Shown here: positions 17,938-25,452 of the stretch, piece by piece
Layout of the letters: each line of letters opens with the position of its first letter
Position numbering within the stretch: the first letter of the stretch is position 1
Origin: an uncultured Bacteroidales bacterium
GTDB taxonomy: Bacteria; Bacteroidota; Bacteroidia; Bacteroidales; Paludibacteraceae
DNA length: 64,000 nucleotides
Direction of reading: 5' to 3'
Assembly (NCBI GenBank): GCA_902800525.1
Contig: CADCEV010000010.1
Location: 1 to 64,000, forward strand
Made by a program: the position numbers and the translations under genes
The notes under the pieces: model-generated
Database searches by the model: none
The model's input: only the letters and a program-made list of their open reading frames with translations
Told to the model about the DNA's origin: nothing

Positions 17938-18600
17938 ATGCCCAAAAACAAACTATTCGACACCCTGTTTTTGACACTCGGCTTGCTCATCCAAGTCGTC
18001 ACGTTTTTTCTGTCCAACCAACTATCAATTGTCAACTATCAACTATCAATTATCTCCCTCCTTTCCGGCTGTCTCGGTATCTGTTCGGTTTGCCTGGCGT
18101 CGCAAGCCAATATCTTTACCTACCTTTTCGGCTTTGCACAGGTGATCACCTATACTTATCTTTGCTGGAAACAGCGGTTCTACGGGGAGATCGCCATCAA
18201 TGCCTATTATTTCATCACGATGATCTACGGCGTCGTGGTTTGGAAACGCCGCCTTCAATCCGATTCATCCACCGTCACGCCCCGGTCTCTTTCCGGAACA
18301 GTCATCGCGCTTCTGGCGACGGGCATCCTCCTCGGCGCATGGCTCGCAGGGTGGGGACTCGCCTCCTTCACCGATGACACACAGCCGTACCTCGATGCGT
18401 TCACCACGGTGCCGGCGCTGGTGGCACAAGTGCTGATGATCCTCGTCTATCGGGAACATTGGTTCATATGGCTCGCAGTCGATGCCTGCAGCGTGATCCT
18501 CTGGTACCGTGCCGGCGATTATTGTATGGTAGCGCAATACGCTTTCTGGTGCGCTAACTGCCTCTACGGCCTCCGCCGCTGGACTTCGCTTTCCCGGTAA
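17938..18600 (+). CDS. pnuC: nicotinamide riboside transporter PnuC
   Basis: This 220-residue inner-membrane protein has about seven hydrophobic segments. It carries the PnuC signatures LLSGCLGICSVCLASQANIF, FGFAQVITYTYLCW, the YGEIAINAYYFI helix with Asn and Tyr, and WIAVDACSVILW-like and GDYCMVAQYAFW segments near the end. PnuC imports nicotinamide riboside for NAD synthesis by facilitated diffusion. A 7-base repeat tract at 18017-18054 encodes QLSIVNYQLSII between the first two helices, where relatives have a short unrelated loop. nadC elsewhere in the window serves the same cofactor but is not linked. A terminator follows. Confidence 0.9.
   Translation: MPKNKLFDTLFLTLGLLIQVVTFFLSNQLSIVNYQLSIISLLSGCLGICSVCLASQANIFTYLFGFAQVITYTYLCWKQRFYGEIAINAYYFITMIYGVVVWKRRLQSDSSTVTPRSLSGTVIALLATGILLGAWLAGWGLASFTDDTQPYLDAFTTVPALVAQVLMILVYREHWFIWLAVDACSVILWYRAGDYCMVAQYAFWCANCLYGLRRWTSLSR
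18017..18054. repeat. 7-base repeat tract within the pnuC coding region
   Basis: Units ACTATCA, ATTGTCA, ACTATCA, ACTATCA and ATTATCT lie inside pnuC. They encode a loop made of Gln, Leu, Ser, Ile, Asn and Tyr. The same ACTATCA-type unit recurs between genes at 53846-53881. Confidence 0.85.
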
Positions 18601-18635
18601 CTCAATACCAAAATGCTACGAAAATGCGGCAAATC

Positions 18636-18656
18636 GTGCTTTTTGAGCACTTTTTT
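18636..18656 (+). terminator. intrinsic terminator after pnuC
   Basis: GTGCT / AGCAC with a 5-base loop is followed by six T residues. Confidence 0.7.
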
Positions 18657-18666
18657 GCGCTTTTTC

Positions 18667-18697
18667 TTGCATATATGAAAAAAAAGTAGTAATTTTG
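18667..18697 (+). promoter_or_regulatory. promoter of the TlpA-Omp28 operon
   Basis: TTG (18667-18669), 20 bases and TAATTTTG (18690-18697) precede ATG 18730. It probably drives the five genes up to 23678. Confidence 0.78.
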
Positions 18698-18729
18698 CAC
18701 CGCAATTGAAATTATATATTTTTTAACAT

Positions 18730-19200
18730 ATGAAACGTATTGTTATTAGTCTGTTAATAGCCCTTTTCGGGCTGAATTGTAGGGCGGCTTTGCCGGAGGT
18801 GACGTTGCAGGATATAGCGGGAAATGAGGTGTCGATGGCGTCTTTGACGGGAAAAGGAAAACCGGTGATCTTGTCCTTTTTCGCTACTTGGTGCAAACCC
18901 TGTATGCGCGAGTTGAAAGCCATCAGCGAACTCTATCCCGATTGGCAGGAAGAGACGGGCGTGGAGATGTTTATCATCTCCATAGACCAAGCGCAAGACG
19001 TACAGAAAGTGCGTCCGCTGGTGGATGGAAACGGATGGGAATACCATGTTCTGTTGGATCCCAACGGCACCTTCAAACGCGCTATGAATGTACAGAATAT
19101 CCCGCATCTCTTTGTGCTGGACGGCAAAGGAACGATCGTCTTCCAGCAGGCGGGTTATACCGACGGCGAAGAGACCGAGATCGCGAAGTATCTGAAATAA
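18730..19200 (+). CDS. TlpA/ResA-type thioredoxin-like protein
   Basis: This 156-residue exported protein has a signal peptide (residues 1-20) and a thioredoxin fold. The redox motif WCKPC has Cys55 and Cys58 in FFATWCKPCMREL. The cis-Pro loop is at NIPHLFVLDGKG. Such proteins reduce or exchange disulfides in the periplasm. It opens an operon with a barrel and two Omp28-type proteins that also carry Cys-x-x-Cys. This suggests a shared redox or folding role in envelope protein maturation. The stop codon directly abuts the next gene's TTG. Confidence 0.9.
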   Translation: MKRIVISLLIALFGLNCRAALPEVTLQDIAGNEVSMASLTGKGKPVILSFFATWCKPCMRELKAISELYPDWQEETGVEMFIISIDQAQDVQKVRPLVDGNGWEYHVLLDPNGTFKRAMNVQNIPHLFVLDGKGTIVFQQAGYTDGEETEIAKYLK

Positions 19201-20868
19201 TTGAAAAAGCCGATTTACATATTGTTTGCGGTTCTGGCGGCAGCGTGGACAGCATCCGCCAACGATACCGTCTATGTGACCGGTGGTGTTCAGCATGAAG
19301 GTTTGCTGGATTGGAGCCCGGTGATGTACCATAGCAATTCCTATCTCGACCTCTCCCTCCATTGGCAACGGAATGCCGCGGATGACGGGGTGGAGCAGAG
19401 CAGTACGTTCCGGGAACTGCGGGCGAGCACGCGTCTGGAGTTGACCCAATGGCCGATGCTGGGATATGAACCCGATTTCGGAGGATACGGCATGAGCCAC
19501 CTCAGTCTCGAAGCCGCTTTCACGTGGGGTGAGATAACGGTCGGCGATGTGTACGGTCAGTTCGGTACGGGTATGATCCTCAACCTCTATGAGGAGCGGG
19601 CGTTAGGTATCGACGGTGCTTTACGCGGCGCGAAAATCAGAGTACAGCCCTATCGGGGTGTTTCTCTCACTGCCATCGGCGGTAAGCAGCGGCGCTATTG
19701 GAGTTGTTATAAAGATCACGCTTTCGGCTGGAATTATCAGCGGGATGCCACCTTGGGCGGAGACTTGGAATTGAAACTGGAGCAATGGATCCCTGCCATG
19801 CAACAACGGAACATGGGGCTTACTTTCGGAGGAAGCTACGTGTCCAAATACGAGGCGTTCGATTCCATTATCGTGCCCATTGACGGCACGTTGTACCTCT
19901 ATAACCTGCCCCGATGGGTAGGAGCCGGAGAAGTGCGTGCGGAATGGCATATGGGCGGATGGAATATCTATGCCGAATATGCCCGCAAGGCGAATGACCC
20001 CTGTATGGACAACCAATTCAGTTATCGTCCCGGCGAGGCATTGTATATGAGCGCGTCCTATTCGCAGAAAGGTTTCTCGGTTCTGGCACAGGCGAAGCGG
20101 TCGGATAATATGGCTTTCCGTTCCGAGCGGTTAAGAACCGGTATAGCGGGTAGGCTCAATAACCTTCCGGCATTTGCTCCGCAACATACGTATGCCCTGG
20201 CGGGACTATACCCCTATGCCACCCGTTATGCGGACGGCGAATGGGCTTTTCAGGCGGAGATGGTCTATACCTGGAAGCGGAAGACCAAGATGGGCGGACG
20301 GTACGGCACCACCCTCAAACTGAGTGCCGCGCATATACGCGGTTTGGACCAGCCCGGCAGTTGGGGAATAGACCGGAGTGCCCAAGGCGAATACTACACC
20401 GATGTGAATATCGAGCTTAACAAACGGCTCACCAAACGCTGGTGGCTGAACGCCATGCTGATGTATCAGAACTACAACCAAAAGATAGTGGAGGGTTCCG
20501 GCGGATTGATCCGGTCCGGTATCGCTGTTATCGACACGAAAGTGCAGGTGAATACGGATATAACCGTCCGGGGCGAGTTGCAGTACCTCTACTCGCGGGA
20601 TTACCGGGGACAATGGCTCTTCGCTTTATGTGAACTCAGTCTCTACCGCCATTGGATGATCAGCGGGCAATGGACCTATAACGTCGGCGGAACTGCTGAG
20701 GCTACCCGGGAGCATTTCTACACCGCTGCGCTCACCTATACCAACGGGGCGCACCGGGTCAATGCCGGATATACCAAGACCAGAGAGGGGCATAACTGCG
20801 TAGGCGGTGTATGCCGCTATGTGCCGAAACAACAAGGAGTGATGATCAATTATACGTTCTTGTTTTAG
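19201..20868 (+). CDS. DUF6029-like outer-membrane beta-barrel
   Basis: This 555-residue protein starts at TTG, one base after the previous stop. It has a signal peptide ending near residue 21 (AAWTASA). The rest is a run of amphipathic strands rich in Tyr, Trp and Gly, ending in GVMINYTFLF, which fits an outer-membrane barrel C-terminal strand. The GHNCVGGVCRYVP segment shortly before the end is a feature I associate with the Bacteroidales DUF6029 family. The two Cys residues there could form a disulfide made by the TlpA neighbour. The substrate is unknown. Confidence 0.75.
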   Translation: MKKPIYILFAVLAAAWTASANDTVYVTGGVQHEGLLDWSPVMYHSNSYLDLSLHWQRNAADDGVEQSSTFRELRASTRLELTQWPMLGYEPDFGGYGMSHLSLEAAFTWGEITVGDVYGQFGTGMILNLYEERALGIDGALRGAKIRVQPYRGVSLTAIGGKQRRYWSCYKDHAFGWNYQRDATLGGDLELKLEQWIPAMQQRNMGLTFGGSYVSKYEAFDSIIVPIDGTLYLYNLPRWVGAGEVRAEWHMGGWNIYAEYARKANDPCMDNQFSYRPGEALYMSASYSQKGFSVLAQAKRSDNMAFRSERLRTGIAGRLNNLPAFAPQHTYALAGLYPYATRYADGEWAFQAEMVYTWKRKTKMGGRYGTTLKLSAAHIRGLDQPGSWGIDRSAQGEYYTDVNIELNKRLTKRWWLNAMLMYQNYNQKIVEGSGGLIRSGIAVIDTKVQVNTDITVRGELQYLYSRDYRGQWLFALCELSLYRHWMISGQWTYNVGGTAEATREHFYTAALTYTNGAHRVNAGYTKTREGHNCVGGVCRYVPKQQGVMINYTFLF

Positions 20869-20870
20869 AA

Positions 20871-21701
20871 ATGAAGAAAATCTTGTACATAGGGCTGATC
20901 CTGCTGTTTGCGGGATGTGAGGTGATCGGCGAGAACGAACGTCTGATTCCTGTCTCGGGCGAAGGAACGACCGACAGGCGGCATGTGCTCCTGGAGTTCA
21001 CGGGCTTCCGGTGCGTCAATTGTCCGACCGCCGCCCAAACGGCGCAAGCGTTGCATACAATATACGGCGAGAACCTGATTGTCATCGCGTTACATCCCGC
21101 CTCCAACCCCTTCACGCAAGGCAAAGAGGACTATACCTGTCCGGAGGCGGACAGTGTATATCGCTATATGGGCGGCACGGAAACCACGCCTTTCCCTACC
21201 GGAAACATCGATCTGAAGGCGGAGAACGGGACGTATTTCTTCGATGCCGCAGAGTGGTCCCGTCTGGCGGTACAGGCGATGGCGGATTCTGTCGCGCCGG
21301 ATCTAGCCGTGACGCTGCAAACAGATACGACTAACCGCACCGTCAGCATACAGGCTGTCTATACCTCCCCCAAGACGGAGGAAGTGCAAATAGCTTTCTG
21401 GCTCGTGGAGGACAGCATACCCGGTATGCAAGCCATGCCCGACGGATCCGTACAGAAAGACTACCCGCACCGGCATGTGTTGCGCGCTGCTGCGAACGAT
21501 CAAACATGGGGGCAACGTACCCTCATGGACTCCAACATCAGACTCGTAACAGGCGATGTGAACATCCCGCAGCAATGCCGCATAACGCACTGCTCGATCG
21601 TGGCGCTGATGTTTGATACAAAAGATAAACATATATTACAAGCTTATGAAACGAAATTGGATGATTATGACTATCGCTCTAATATGGGCGATGAACGCTA
21701 A
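20871..21701 (+). CDS. Omp28-related lipoprotein
   Basis: This 276-residue protein starts at ATG 20871, two bases after the previous stop, with the lipobox LLFAGCEVIG. An earlier in-frame ATG lies inside the barrel gene and lacks a signal peptide. The first domain resembles a thioredoxin fold with Cys-x-x-Cys in FRCVNCPTA and TTPFPTGNID at the cis-Pro place. The second part is a beta-rich Omp28 C-terminal domain. Omp28 was described as a surface lipoprotein of Porphyromonas; the function is uncertain. The end overlaps the next gene by 56 bases. Confidence 0.82.
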   Translation: MKKILYIGLILLFAGCEVIGENERLIPVSGEGTTDRRHVLLEFTGFRCVNCPTAAQTAQALHTIYGENLIVIALHPASNPFTQGKEDYTCPEADSVYRYMGGTETTPFPTGNIDLKAENGTYFFDAAEWSRLAVQAMADSVAPDLAVTLQTDTTNRTVSIQAVYTSPKTEEVQIAFWLVEDSIPGMQAMPDGSVQKDYPHRHVLRAAANDQTWGQRTLMDSNIRLVTGDVNIPQQCRITHCSIVALMFDTKDKHILQAYETKLDDYDYRSNMGDER

Positions 21702-22203
21702 TGCGCTGATTGTCAGTATTACAGGGCAAGGGGATATCCCTGCTCAGGGAATGGAACTGACGCTGACAGAGGCGGAAGAAGATCCGCTCTCCGGCGAGAA
21801 ACGCATGGAGATCAATGGTACGCTGTTGAGCTCCGGCAAACTGAATGTGACGATCGTTCGCACGGCGGCTGGACTGAACGATGAGTTTTGTTGCGCCGGA
21901 CAATGTACGCCGGGCAACAAAGAACAGCGCGAGGAATTGCAGTTCACGCCGCAAGGTATAGCGAACTGGTTCGTGCATTACACACCGGCACCGGGTTCGG
22001 ACGAGACCGTCGTTTACACCTTCTCCGACGAGAGTGAGACACGTACCCTGACCGTGCATTATACCTATGCCGCACAGGCGATCGAGACCACTACGGCTCC
22101 CGAGACCCCAAAAAACGAGAAGATCCTGCGTGACGGCCGGGTTCTCATCCGCCGCGGCAACGAACTCATCAACCTGCAAGGACAAACAATGAATAATTTT
22201 TAA
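21646..22203 (+). CDS. small secreted protein with a conserved C-terminal tail
   Basis: This 185-residue protein has a signal peptide (MKRNWMIMTIALIWAMNANA) and starts inside the preceding gene at ATG 21646. The mature part is beta-rich, with a CCAGQC cluster near residue 85 and VVYTFSDESETRTLTVHYTY. A short Thr/Pro linker leads to the tail ILRDGRVLIRRGNELINLQGQ. Similar tails end the LRR protein at 40430 and the C10 protease at 56924. They may be a sorting or anchoring motif. The Omp28 context suggests an envelope role. I do not recognise the family. Confidence 0.75.
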   Translation: MKRNWMIMTIALIWAMNANALIVSITGQGDIPAQGMELTLTEAEEDPLSGEKRMEINGTLLSSGKLNVTIVRTAAGLNDEFCCAGQCTPGNKEQREELQFTPQGIANWFVHYTPAPGSDETVVYTFSDESETRTLTVHYTYAAQAIETTTAPETPKNEKILRDGRVLIRRGNELINLQGQTMNNF

Positions 22204-22220
22204 TTTGAATTGATACAACT

Positions 22221-23678
22221 ATGAAGAAAATCTTTTTTGCTCTGACGAGCATCGCTATGCTGGCTCTGACAGCTTGCGAACCTAAGAACCAACCGGTTCC
22301 TCCTACGCCAACTCCTTCCACCGACACGATCGTCAATTTTACGGTACCCAAGAAACACCTCATCGAGGAGTTTACTTCCCAATCCTGCGGCTATTGCCCT
22401 TACGGCATGGATGCGATCCAGCAGTTTATCGGCAATGATACCAACTGGGTGCTGGTGCTCCATCACGCAGGGTATTCGAACGATCATTTCACCATTACCG
22501 GCAGTTCCAATATCGTCTCGTCCTTAGGGGTGAAAGGTGCTCCGAGCATGACGATAGATCGTGCGAAAACACGCATTCCGGAAGGCAGTAAACTGGTCTT
22601 CCATCCGGGCTATCTCCCGCAAACCGACCGCTCCCAGTTCGCTACTACGACCTATGCTACGATGGATATTCTCAATACCTACGATGCGTCCACGCGCGAA
22701 CTGAAAGTAAAGGTGTCGGGTAAGATCGGTAAAAGCGATTACGGAAACCTCAAACTGACCGTTCTCGTGAAGGAATCCGGTATGATCGACAGCCAGCTGG
22801 ACTATTACAACACCTTCCAGGGGTGGCAGGAGTTCATGCACGCAAACGCCGTTCGTGCCTTCCTCTCCGCGCCCAAAGGCAATTCCATCGCGATTATCGA
22901 GGATACCACCCGACACTATGAGATGGAACTGACTACTACCCTCAACACCGCATGGAATGCGAATAACTGTATGGTCGTGGCTTTCCTTTCCGAGGAATTC
23001 CAACCCGTGGTACAGGCTGAGCAGAAACCTGTGGTAGCCGGTACGAAAGGAGGTGCGGATATACAGCACGGCGGTATTACCAAAGTGCCCGTGCCGGACT
23101 ATTATCCCGAACCGGACGCTACACAAGGACCTGCTTCCTATTCCGGTAACGCGTATGAGGAAGTACCTTTGGCATTCGCGCAGTACGAACCATACACCAA
23201 TTACGGATTTAACTTCTGGACGGTTCAGGCATATAGCACTTCAAACACCGTGACGGTGGACAATACCCAATGCGTTCCCTTTGCGATTATCTATATCTTC
23301 ACCGATCTGAACGAGACTACTATTCCTGCCGGCACTTATCCGGTGAACACCTCTTTGCAACCCGGAACCGTTTATGCCGGATTCCGTGATGATGAGCAAT
23401 ATCTCATTGAAGGTAGTACATTCGGCTTTGCATCCCTCTCCTATCTGGAGCAAGGTTATTACACACCGGCGGCGGAATGGCTTATTGCGGATGGCGAGAT
23501 GACGATAGAAGCGGATAAATGGCAACTCACAGGACATGCGCTGAACGGCTCCGAAATCAATCTGAGAGGAACCACTATCCAAATAGCCGGTCGTGCATCC
23601 GCCCCTGTCCGTAAGCATGACAGAAAGGCCGCTCTCATTCCTTCATTCGCGCAACAGGAATCGTTCCTACAATTGTGA
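22221..23678 (+). CDS. Omp28-like lipoprotein with thioredoxin-type Cys pair
   Basis: This 485-residue lipoprotein has its lipobox at LALTACEPKN. A Pro/Thr-rich spacer is followed by an Omp28-type domain with SCGYCPYGMDAI (Cys-x-x-Cys), LVLHHAGYSND and a cis-Pro segment GAPSMTIDR. Residues from about 300 to the end form a second beta-rich domain that is absent from the shorter Omp28 at 20871. It closes the operon. The protein probably acts at the outer membrane together with the TlpA protein. The next gene has its own promoter. Confidence 0.8.
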   Translation: MKKIFFALTSIAMLALTACEPKNQPVPPTPTPSTDTIVNFTVPKKHLIEEFTSQSCGYCPYGMDAIQQFIGNDTNWVLVLHHAGYSNDHFTITGSSNIVSSLGVKGAPSMTIDRAKTRIPEGSKLVFHPGYLPQTDRSQFATTTYATMDILNTYDASTRELKVKVSGKIGKSDYGNLKLTVLVKESGMIDSQLDYYNTFQGWQEFMHANAVRAFLSAPKGNSIAIIEDTTRHYEMELTTTLNTAWNANNCMVVAFLSEEFQPVVQAEQKPVVAGTKGGADIQHGGITKVPVPDYYPEPDATQGPASYSGNAYEEVPLAFAQYEPYTNYGFNFWTVQAYSTSNTVTVDNTQCVPFAIIYIFTDLNETTIPAGTYPVNTSLQPGTVYAGFRDDEQYLIEGSTFGFASLSYLEQGYYTPAAEWLIADGEMTIEADKWQLTGHALNGSEINLRGTTIQIAGRASAPVRKHDRKAALIPSFAQQESFLQL

Positions 23679-23725
23679 ATTGAAAAAGCTTTTTTGAAAC
23701 ATTTTTTAGAAATTTGGAATTTTTA

Positions 23726-23757
23726 TTTGCACATGTCAAATATTTTTTGTACCTTTG
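23726..23757 (+). promoter_or_regulatory. promoter of the clostripain-like gene
   Basis: TTTG (23726-23729), 20 bases and TACCTTTG (23750-23757) lie about 50 bases before ATG 23809. Confidence 0.75.
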
Positions 23758-23808
23758 CACCGCATTACGCAATAAACAACGATTATTAACCCTAAAAACA
23801 CCAAAAAA

Positions 23809-25380
23809 ATGAGGAAAAGTTATTGGATGATTTTGGCAGCGGCGTGCTTCTTCTTCGCCGCATGCAACAAGGACAACACACCAACACCGGCGGGCGAAAA
23901 AGCCAAATACACCGTGCTCGTTTATGCCAATGGCGGGGAGAATCTCGATCATCTCATCGAGGCGGATTTGTGTGACGCGGCTGATTTCCTGAACACGAAA
24001 GACAAGGACTATTCCGTTCGAGCTTGTGTGACGATGAAATACTCGTCCGAAAAGGGATTACAGGCTCAAAGCGATAGTGCACAAGCCGAAATTAAAAAGA
24101 ACTATATTCCCGGTGGGGAAGCCGGATACGTTTATTCCTATGAATTGGCATCCGGATGTATTGATTTCAAAGAGGCGGATGGTACCCTTCAGTACTTGAA
24201 ACTGAATCCGAAATGGACCACGGACAATGCAGCGGCGCAGATGTTCTCCCCCAGCTATATTAGCGAAACACTCAAAGGCGTAGCCAAAGATCTTCCCGCG
24301 GAGAACTATATCCTCATCATTGCGGGACATGCGAATGGCTGGTGTGTGGATGAGGACGGAGAATACCCACAACAGAACAGAGCGCCCATGTCTGCCATGA
24401 CCGATGCTAACTTCAATAATCGTGCCATCACCGCGAAAGAACTCGCGCAAGGTATCCGTTCTTCCGGCGTGAATGTGAAGGCGGTCATCTTCGATTGTTG
24501 TTTGACCAACAGCATCGAGTACCTCTCTGAGTTGACCGATATCCCCGGACTCGAATACACCCTGGCATCCGGACATACCACCAAAGGGGGTAACTACAAA
24601 GAGTTCTTCGAGCAACTCTATGAGGTGACCAACGGCAAAAAGGATCTCAAAACAGCTCTGTGCGACTACGCAGAAGTATATGCCCGCTTGCATAAAGAGG
24701 ATTATAAGCTTCATCCCAACGACTATATGCTGATGAATACGGACTTCGCGGTAGTCGATCTGGCTAAACTGAAAAATGTATGGGCTCCGCTCAAGAAAGT
24801 GGTCGATTTCCTTTGCGAAAACTACAACGCCGCCGATAGCGCCAAATACGAGATCCCTTCACGCGAGGCGTATCAGTACTACAACAAAACACCCAAATAC
24901 GACCTCATGGATTATCTGGCGCTGATGATGGGCAACGGCGGACCCTATGAGACCAATGAGCAGTACAAAGCGCTCTATAACGCACTTGACGACATCATGG
25001 AGACCGCTATCGTTGCGCACGCGTACTCGCTTAATTATGTCGATGAAACCAAGAAACCGAAGGACATCGCAGAGGCTACCATGAGTATGTCTGTCAATAT
25101 AGGCGCCAAGGGATGTCTCCAATATAGTTTCACCCGCATACCCCAATATGGCTACCCCTGCTATGATTACAAAGGCATGGAGTGGTATGTGGATCCCACG
25201 GACAAGGACACTACCTGGTACCAGGAGAATCCGCAATATAACCTCTACAACGATTGGCAGTATAGCGTTGATAAATCCAAATTCCAAGCCAATACCGGTT
25301 GGTACAATTGGGTCAAAAAGAACCCTGTTATGCCCTACAACAATCCTCCTTTCGGAGATGATAAGGACCATAATAATTGA
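23809..25380 (+). CDS. clostripain-like cysteine peptidase (C11), lipoprotein
   Basis: This 523-residue protein has a lipobox in CFFFAACNKDN. The C11 caspase-like fold shows YTVLVYANGGENLD at the start of the domain and the catalytic His174 in IIAGHANGW. The catalytic Cys is probably Cys231 in FDCCLTNSIEY, since family members have Asp-x-Cys. The enzyme should cleave after Arg or Lys at the cell surface or in the periplasm. In PmC11-like enzymes an internal cleavage activates the protein; I cannot place that site. A bidirectional terminator follows at once. Confidence 0.9.
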   Translation: MRKSYWMILAAACFFFAACNKDNTPTPAGEKAKYTVLVYANGGENLDHLIEADLCDAADFLNTKDKDYSVRACVTMKYSSEKGLQAQSDSAQAEIKKNYIPGGEAGYVYSYELASGCIDFKEADGTLQYLKLNPKWTTDNAAAQMFSPSYISETLKGVAKDLPAENYILIIAGHANGWCVDEDGEYPQQNRAPMSAMTDANFNNRAITAKELAQGIRSSGVNVKAVIFDCCLTNSIEYLSELTDIPGLEYTLASGHTTKGGNYKEFFEQLYEVTNGKKDLKTALCDYAEVYARLHKEDYKLHPNDYMLMNTDFAVVDLAKLKNVWAPLKKVVDFLCENYNAADSAKYEIPSREAYQYYNKTPKYDLMDYLALMMGNGGPYETNEQYKALYNALDDIMETAIVAHAYSLNYVDETKKPKDIAEATMSMSVNIGAKGCLQYSFTRIPQYGYPCYDYKGMEWYVDPTDKDTTWYQENPQYNLYNDWQYSVDKSKFQANTGWYNWVKKNPVMPYNNPPFGDDKDHNN

Positions 25381-25383
25381 TCA

Positions 25384-25415
25384 AAGAAAAAGCGCACAAA
25401 AATGCGCTTTTTCTT
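25384..25415 (+). terminator. terminator between the C11 and TamB-like genes
   Basis: A 13-bp stem, AAGAAAAAGCGCA / TGCGCTTTTTCTT, has a 6-base loop. It covers the upstream ATG at 25402, so that ATG cannot be the start of the next gene. The -33 box of the next promoter overlaps its right edge. Confidence 0.85.
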
Positions 25416-25444
25416 GCATATGTGCAAAATTTGTCGTATCTTTG
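25414..25444 (+). promoter_or_regulatory. promoter of the TamB-TamL/SusCD run
   Basis: TTG (25414-25416), 20 bases and TATCTTTG (25437-25444). The transcript would begin only a few bases before the TTG start at 25453, so the leader is very short. Confidence 0.72.
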
Positions 25445-25452
25445 CACCCGAT

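Noticed and set aside
25402-25452. ATG 25402 as start of the TamB-like gene
   Set aside because: It lies in the terminator hairpin and upstream of the -7 box, so it would not be on the transcript.
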